A stretch of DNA of 17,239 nucleotides, taken from positions 1-17,239 of the forward strand of contig JANNAV010000135.1 of assembly GCA_031384695.1 (NCBI GenBank). Reading direction: 5' to 3'. Every line of letters begins with the position of its first letter. The first letter of the stretch is position 1. This stretch comes from JANNAV01 sp031384695 (GTDB lineage: Bacteria > Pseudomonadota > Alphaproteobacteria > Rhodobacterales > Rhodobacteraceae). A model generated the notes under the pieces. The model was given only the letters and a program-made list of their open reading frames with translations. It searched no databases and had not been told where the DNA came from. The position numbers and the translations under genes were made by a program. Positions 13,217-17,239 of the stretch are shown in pieces.

Positions 13217-14106
13217 TGCGCAATGCTTTGATCCTTCCGGCCCTTGCGGCGCTTGGCGCGCTGGCGCTGTCTTCGGTGTTCATCGTGGACGAGCGCGAGC
13301 GGGTGCTGGTGCTGCAATTCGGGCAGGTGAAACAAGAGATTTCCGAGCCCGGCCTTGGCTTTAAGATTCCGCTGATCCAGGAGGTGGTGCGCTATGAGGA
13401 CCGCATTCTGGGCCTGCCGACCCAGCCTTTGGAGGTGACACCGCTGGATGACCGCCGGTTGGTGGTGGATGCTTTCGCGCGCTGGCGGATCGTCAACCTG
13501 AGTGCGTTCCGCCAGGCGGTGGGCGTGGGGGGCGAGCAGGCCGCGCGCGACCGGCTTGACCGGATCATCAATGCAGCGATCCGCGAAATATTGGGCTCAG
13601 TGCCATCGCAGCGGGTGTTGTCGGAAGACCGCACCAGCCTGATGAACCAGATCCGCGATATCGCGCGGCGCGAGGCGGCGGCGCTTGGGGTTGAGGTGAT
13701 TGATGTGCGGCTGACGCGCACCGATCTGCCGAACCAGAACCTTGAGGCGACGTTTGCGCGGATGCGGGCGGAACGCGAGCGTGAGGCGGCGGATGAGATC
13801 GCGCGCGGTGGCGAGGCGGCATCACGGGTGCGGGCCACGGCAGACCGGACGGTGGTGGAACTGACCTCGCAGGCGCGCAAGGAGGCCGAAGTGATCCGGG
13901 GCGAGGCGGATGCCGCGCGCAACGCGATTTATGCCGATGCCTTTGGCCGCGACCCGGAGTTCTTTGCCTTCACCCGCTCGATGACATCCTACGAGCGGGC
14001 GTTGCAATCGGATAATTCGTCGATCGTCTTGTCGCCGACCAGCGAGTTCTTTGAATATCTCGGCTCGGAAAAGGCGCCGGTGGTGGCACCCGAAGCCGGG
14101 CAGTGA
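13216..14106 (+). CDS. hflC: FtsH protease modulator HflC (SPFH family)
   Basis: Partner of HflK in the membrane complex acting on FtsH. The 296 residues begin with a transmembrane anchor (about 5-24), then the SPFH domain starting FIVDERERVLVLQFGQV (22-38). A DLPNQNLEATFARMRAERERE segment (about 172-192) leads into a long charged coiled coil, and the family signature FFAFTRSMTSYERAL is near 252-266. This length and order are typical. Despite the historical name (high frequency of lysogenisation) and its band-7 fold, the protein has no recognised protease active site of its own. A GC-rich terminator follows directly, closing the rpiA-gor-hflKC block. Confidence 0.95.
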   Translation: MRNALILPALAALGALALSSVFIVDERERVLVLQFGQVKQEISEPGLGFKIPLIQEVVRYEDRILGLPTQPLEVTPLDDRRLVVDAFARWRIVNLSAFRQAVGVGGEQAARDRLDRIINAAIREILGSVPSQRVLSEDRTSLMNQIRDIARREAAALGVEVIDVRLTRTDLPNQNLEATFARMRAEREREAADEIARGGEAASRVRATADRTVVELTSQARKEAEVIRGEADAARNAIYADAFGRDPEFFAFTRSMTSYERALQSDNSSIVLSPTSEFFEYLGSEKAPVVAPEAGQ

Positions 14107-14115
14107 AAGGGCTTG

Positions 14116-14146
14116 CGGGCGGCGGGTTTGCCGCCGCCCGGGTTTT
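14116..14146 (+). terminator. Intrinsic terminator after hflC
   Basis: CGGGCGGCGG (14116-14125) pairs perfectly with CCGCCGCCCG (14131-14140) around a GTTTG loop and is followed by GGTTTT. It starts 9 bases after the hflC stop and separates hflKC from degP. The remaining 220 bases to degP hold a C8 run (14200-14207) but no promoter I can name with confidence. Confidence 0.8.
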
Positions 14147-14366
14147 GCTGCTGCCTGCGCCGGGGCGGGCAATCCGGCGGCTATCGGCCATGGTTTGCAC
14201 CCCCCCCGGGCCTGGTGGTGATGCCGGGCAAACAAGTTGCTTCACATGCAGTTGAGTCGGTGCGATGATGATTGTATTGCGTCGGCATACGCCTAAGTCA
14301 TAGGGCGAAGATGACCCGCAGCGACCCTGCCATCGCAAGGTTGCGCACCACCAGAGGAGTTCGGCT

Positions 14367-15848
14367 GTGCTTCAAAGTCACCGCGCCTTGGCGCTTTCCC
14401 TTACCTCTGATCCGGCCCGCAAGCCCGGCCGCCGCAGCCTTGCGGCACTTGGGCTTGGTCTGGCCCTTGCCCTGTCGCAGGCGCCGGTGGCGGATGCCCG
14501 TGGCGCGCCCGACAGTTTTGCCGATCTGGCCGAGGCGATCAGCCCTTCGGTGGTGAACATTACCACCTCTGCGATGGTTGCGGCTTCGTCCGAAGGCGGG
14601 CCGATTGTGCCCGAAGGCTCGCCGTTCGAGGACTTCTTCAAGGAGTTCACCGACCGCAATGGTGGCGATCAGCCGCGCCGGTCCGAGGCGCTGGGGTCTG
14701 GGTTCGTGGTGTCGGCGGACGGCTATATCGTGACCAACAACCATGTGATCGAAGGCGCCGATCAGATCGAGATCGAGTTCTTCTCGGGCAAGCGGCTTGA
14801 GGCCAAGCTGGTTGGCACCGATCTGAAAACCGATATCGCCCTGCTGAAGGTGGAAAGCCCGGAGCCGTTGCCGTTTGTGGCCTTTGGCGACAGCGATGCA
14901 ATGCGGGTTGGCGACTGGGTGGTGGCGATGGGCAACCCGCTTGGTCAGGGGTTTTCGGTTTCGGCCGGAATCGTTTCGGCGCGCGGGCGCGAGTTGTCGG
15001 GCACCTATGATGATTTCCTGCAAACCGATGCGGCGATCAACAAGGGCAACTCCGGTGGGCCGTTGTTCAACGTTGACGGCCAGGTGGTGGGGGTGAATAC
15101 CGCGATCCTGTCGCCCAGTGGTGGGTCGATCGGCATCGGCTTTTCCATGGCTTCGAATGTGGTGGCCAAGGTGGTGGACCAGTTGAAGGAGTTCGGCGAA
15201 ACCCGGCGCGGCTGGCTGGGGGTGCGGATTCAGGATGTAACCCCGGATGTGGCCGAGGCGCTGTCTTTGGCCGATGCCAAGGGGGCGCTGATCACCGATG
15301 TGCCCGAGGGGCCGGCCAAGGCATCGGGCCTGCTTGCGGGGGATGTGATCCTTTCGTTCAACGGCAACGACATTGATGACGTGCGTGATCTGACGCGGAC
15401 GGTGGCGGACAGCCCGATTGGCGAGGCGGTGCCGGTGGGCATCTTGCGCGAAGGCAAGGCGGAGACGGTTTCGGTAACGCTTGGCCGCCGCGAAGAGGCC
15501 GAGAAGGCCGAGGCGGTGCCGGCGGCGGCGACGCCGGCACCGGAGCCGAAAGAGGCCGAGGTGTTGGGGATGACGGTGGTGCAGATGACCGACGAGGTTG
15601 CAACCACGCTTGGCTTGCCCGCTGGCAGCACCGGGCTTGCGGTGACGGCTGTGGATGCGGCGTCGGAAGCCTCGGCAAAAGCCATGGCGCCGGGGGATGT
15701 GATCGTGGAGGCGGGGCAGCAGAAAGTTGTGCGTTTGCAAGACCTTCAGGACCGGATCGCCGAGGCCAAAGACGCCGGGCGCACGTCGTTGCTGCTTCTG
15801 GTGCGGCGGGGCGGTGATCCGCGCTTTGTGGCGCTGGCGGTTGAATAA
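14367..15848 (+). CDS. degP: Periplasmic serine protease DegP/HtrA (Do family)
   Basis: Periplasmic protease and chaperone that removes misfolded envelope proteins. The 493-residue product has an N-terminal signal with GRRSLAALG before a hydrophobic core (residues 21-38). This is a normal Sec-type signal, or possibly a Tat signal given the twin Arg. The trypsin-like domain carries the full triad: His126 in VTNNHVIEG, Asp156 in LKTDIALLKV and Ser229 in NKGNSGGPLFN. Two PDZ domains follow, about 281-380 (RRGWLGVRIQDV) and about 400-490, joined by an Ala/Glu/Pro-rich linker. The GTG at 14367 is chosen because AGAGGAG lies at 14353-14359; the first in-frame ATG comes after the signal. It is transcribed separately from hflC. 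Envelope-stress control (RpoE or a two-component system) is likely by family but not visible. Confidence 0.95.
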   Translation: MLQSHRALALSLTSDPARKPGRRSLAALGLGLALALSQAPVADARGAPDSFADLAEAISPSVVNITTSAMVAASSEGGPIVPEGSPFEDFFKEFTDRNGGDQPRRSEALGSGFVVSADGYIVTNNHVIEGADQIEIEFFSGKRLEAKLVGTDLKTDIALLKVESPEPLPFVAFGDSDAMRVGDWVVAMGNPLGQGFSVSAGIVSARGRELSGTYDDFLQTDAAINKGNSGGPLFNVDGQVVGVNTAILSPSGGSIGIGFSMASNVVAKVVDQLKEFGETRRGWLGVRIQDVTPDVAEALSLADAKGALITDVPEGPAKASGLLAGDVILSFNGNDIDDVRDLTRTVADSPIGEAVPVGILREGKAETVSVTLGRREEAEKAEAVPAAATPAPEPKEAEVLGMTVVQMTDEVATTLGLPAGSTGLAVTAVDAASEASAKAMAPGDVIVEAGQQKVVRLQDLQDRIAEAKDAGRTSLLLLVRRGGDPRFVALAVE

Positions 15849-15872
15849 ATCTGCCTGAGGGCGGGTTTTGGG

Positions 15873-15895
15873 GGCGGCGGGGCAACCCGGCCGCC
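15873..15895. terminator. Bidirectional terminator between degP and the HD hydrolase gene
   Basis: GGCGG-C-GGG and CCC-GG-CCGCC form a GC stem with a one-base bulge around a GCAA loop, followed by TCATTTATT on the plus strand. It lies between two convergent stop codons (15848 and 15903). Confidence 0.6.
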
Positions 15896-15902
15896 TCATT
15901 TA

Positions 15903-16541
15903 TTAGCCGATTTCGGCCAGCAGGCGGGTGCGGAACGACATCAGCCAATCGGCCCGCGCCTCGGCCATCGCGCGGCCGGTGGCGGTTTGCATCTGCGCGG
16001 GCAGCAACAGCAGTTTGGTCGCGATATGATCAAGGGCAAAGCGGCGGTCATCAGGCGCGCGGTGCAGGGCCATCGGATCCTCGGCGCAGAACAACTGCCC
16101 GCCGGTGGCACCCGCCACATAAAACATCCGCGCGATGCCGATGGCGCCCAAAGCCTCCAACCGGTCGGCGTCCTGGATGATCTTCGCCTCGGACGTTTCC
16201 GGTGCTATGCCCGCCGAAAAGCTGTGGGCGGCGATGGCATGGCAGGTGGCGGCAATCTGCGCCGCCGTCATGCCCTCGGCTTGCAGCAGCGGCACGGCGG
16301 CCCTGGCCGACAGGCGCGAGGCGGTGGCGCGGTCGGGCGACGATTTCGGCAGGTTCACCAGATCATGCAGCATGGCCGCCGCCAGCAGAACCTGCATGTC
16401 CGCGCCAGGTTCTTCACGGGCGATGGCGCAAGCGTTGGCCCAGACGCGGCGCAGATGCCCCAGATCATGCGCACCGTCGGCAGGGCCTGCGGCCCAACTG
16501 GCCAGAACGGCCGCCTCATAGCGGGCCTGCGCCGCCTTCAT
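15903..16541 (-). CDS. HD-domain metal-dependent phosphohydrolase
   Basis: A 212-residue cytoplasmic protein of the HD superfamily. Metal ligands are visible in order: His25 and/or His29 in AHDLGHLRRVW, the His59-Asp60 doublet in MLHDLVN, His101/His106 in the CHAIAAHSFS segment, and Asp124 in IIQDADRLEALGAIGIAR. This arrangement resembles the YedJ/YpgQ-type HD hydrolases, some of which act on nucleotides or pyrophosphate; the substrate here is unknown. The ATG overlaps the stop of the upstream lipoprotein gene by four bases (ATGA), so its translation is probably coupled. It converges on degP with a shared terminator between them. Confidence 0.88.
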   Translation of the reverse strand: MKAAQARYEAAVLASWAAGPADGAHDLGHLRRVWANACAIAREEPGADMQVLLAAAMLHDLVNLPKSSPDRATASRLSARAAVPLLQAEGMTAAQIAATCHAIAAHSFSAGIAPETSEAKIIQDADRLEALGAIGIARMFYVAGATGGQLFCAEDPMALHRAPDDRRFALDHIATKLLLLPAQMQTATGRAMAEARADWLMSFRTRLLAEIG

Positions 16542-17068
16542 AATTTGGCCAGATCGGTGGAAACCAACCCCAACTCGCGTGCCGCCGCCAGCGACAGCGT
16601 GCCACTGTCAAGGCCGCGCAGGGTTTGAAACCGCCGGATCGCATCGGTGGTAGGCGCATCCAGCACGCCGGTCAGCGGCAAGAGATAAAACCCGCGCGCC
16701 TTCAGCGACCGTTGCAGGGTGGCTATGAACCCGACGTCGAAAACCTCGGGGCAGGGGGCGCGGAACCAGACCTCTTCGCGGTCTTGCACGATGCGCTGGC
16801 GGGTTTCGGTGCGGTAACGGGCAGGCGAGATCACGCTGCCTGCGGCATCTTTGACCTCGGGTTCGGCCAGAACCTGTTCGGTCACCGTCTCGATCACGGC
16901 GGGGATGGTGGAGCCGCTCCAACAGGCATCTTTCGGGCCTTTGGGGGGGCCGGGCTGCGTGAGCCGCACCACCTCGATGCCCAGATCGGCGCGGCCGGGC
17001 GGCTGGTTTTGCCCGGCTGTGCAGGCGGCCAGCACCAGCAGGGCGCTTATGAGACGTGGTTTCGCCAT
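16538..17068 (-). CDS. Lipoprotein with C-terminal peptidoglycan-binding domain
   Basis: A 176-residue protein starting MAKPRLISALLVLAAC, a lipoprotein signal with lipobox LAAC and lipidated Cys16; Thr at position +2 predicts the outer membrane. The middle part contains PAVIETVTEQVL and the YRTETRQRIVQDREEVWFRAPCPEV block. I recall these from a family common in Rhodobacteraceae with no assigned function. Two further cysteines, 49 and 106, could form a disulfide. Residues about 111-170 (FIATLQRSLKARGFY...TTDAIRRFQTLRGL) form a PG_binding_1-type domain. I chose ATG 17068 over an upstream start (17197) because the lipobox then sits at the right distance; the longer form would bury the signal. 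It is followed by the HD hydrolase gene with a 4-base overlap. Confidence 0.82.
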   Translation of the reverse strand: MAKPRLISALLVLAACTAGQNQPPGRADLGIEVVRLTQPGPPKGPKDACWSGSTIPAVIETVTEQVLAEPEVKDAAGSVISPARYRTETRQRIVQDREEVWFRAPCPEVFDVGFIATLQRSLKARGFYLLPLTGVLDAPTTDAIRRFQTLRGLDSGTLSLAAARELGLVSTDLAKL

Positions 17069-17239
17069 GCAACTGCCCGATTTGCGGCCCGGATTTTCCA
17101 GTGCCGGTTTCGCGCGGTGACCATAGCGGGAATTCGGACAGGTGCAAAGCCCAGAGCGTGTTGGGGGGAAAAGAGTGGATAAGAGAGGAGGGCACAACCA
17201 AAAAAAAAAAAAAAAGATATTTGAATATTATGAAAAAAA
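17069..17239. other. Right-end region with A16 run and AT-rich tail
   Basis: Upstream of the lipoprotein gene. It contains a 15-base partial copy (17101-17115) of the repeat flanking tupBCA. It ends with sixteen A residues at 17200-17215, then GATATTTGAATATTATG and a further A7 to the edge. This is sharply different from the GC-rich chromosome. It may contain the promoter of the lipoprotein gene or be a low-complexity contig edge. No gene is seen. Confidence 0.5.

Noticed and set aside
14298..15899. 533-residue open frame antisense to degP
   Set aside because: The plus-strand frame encodes a complete DegP with triad and two PDZ domains; the antisense translation is rich in His/Arg/Pro, typical of a shadow frame.
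17069..17197. 43-residue N-terminal extension of the lipoprotein
   Set aside because: It would place the lipobox at about residue 59, which is incompatible with a lipoprotein signal.
1..17239. CRISPR array, tRNA/rRNA genes, transposase or prophage genes
   Set aside because: No regularly spaced repeats, no cloverleaf-like tRNA sequences, no rRNA-like stretches and no recombinase or phage protein motifs were seen.

Overview
The window reads as chromosome of a high-GC alphaproteobacterium, most likely a member of Rhodobacteraceae (inference). The reasons are strong G/C at third codon positions, the overall similarity of the encoded proteins to that group, and the chain rpiA - gor - hflK - hflC - degP followed by an HD hydrolase and a small peptidoglycan-binding lipoprotein. 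Both ends cut into incomplete sequence. The left end is inside a gene. The right end stops in an A-rich, low-complexity stretch.

Left part (1-3.85 kb): the 3' end of a DUF2478-type gene, then an AT-richer orphan gene at 446-1297 encoding a protein with two cysteine-pair (zinc-ribbon-like) modules. This gene is flanked by non-coding sequence and is the only clearly foreign-looking gene here. Next comes a tightly overlapped tungstate ABC transporter operon in the order permease, ATPase, binding protein (tupB-tupC-tupA). An imperfect 32-bp direct repeat brackets that operon.

Middle part (3.86-8.3 kb): tgt (queuosine tRNA modification), lon (ATP-dependent protease) behind a possible heat-shock-type promoter, a strong terminator, and a small secreted EF-hand protein. 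The ribosome-binding site of the EF-hand gene lies in a predicted stem-loop.

Right part (8.3-17.2 kb): mntH on the minus strand, preceded by a perfect 7-1-7 palindrome that is a probable metal-regulator operator. Divergent from it is rpiA-gor (pentose phosphate pathway and glutathione reduction), followed by hflK-hflC (membrane SPFH complex acting on FtsH), a GC-rich terminator and degP (periplasmic protease). Convergent with degP is a translationally coupled minus-strand pair: a peptidoglycan-binding lipoprotein and an HD-domain hydrolase.

Taken together this is mostly housekeeping: metal uptake (W, Mn), redox balance, tRNA modification and three protein-quality-control systems (Lon, HflKC, DegP). 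I see no CRISPR array, prophage, transposase, tRNA or rRNA. I did not find a convincing new multi-gene system. The best leads are the orphan zinc-ribbon gene and several unexplained inverted repeats next to start codons.
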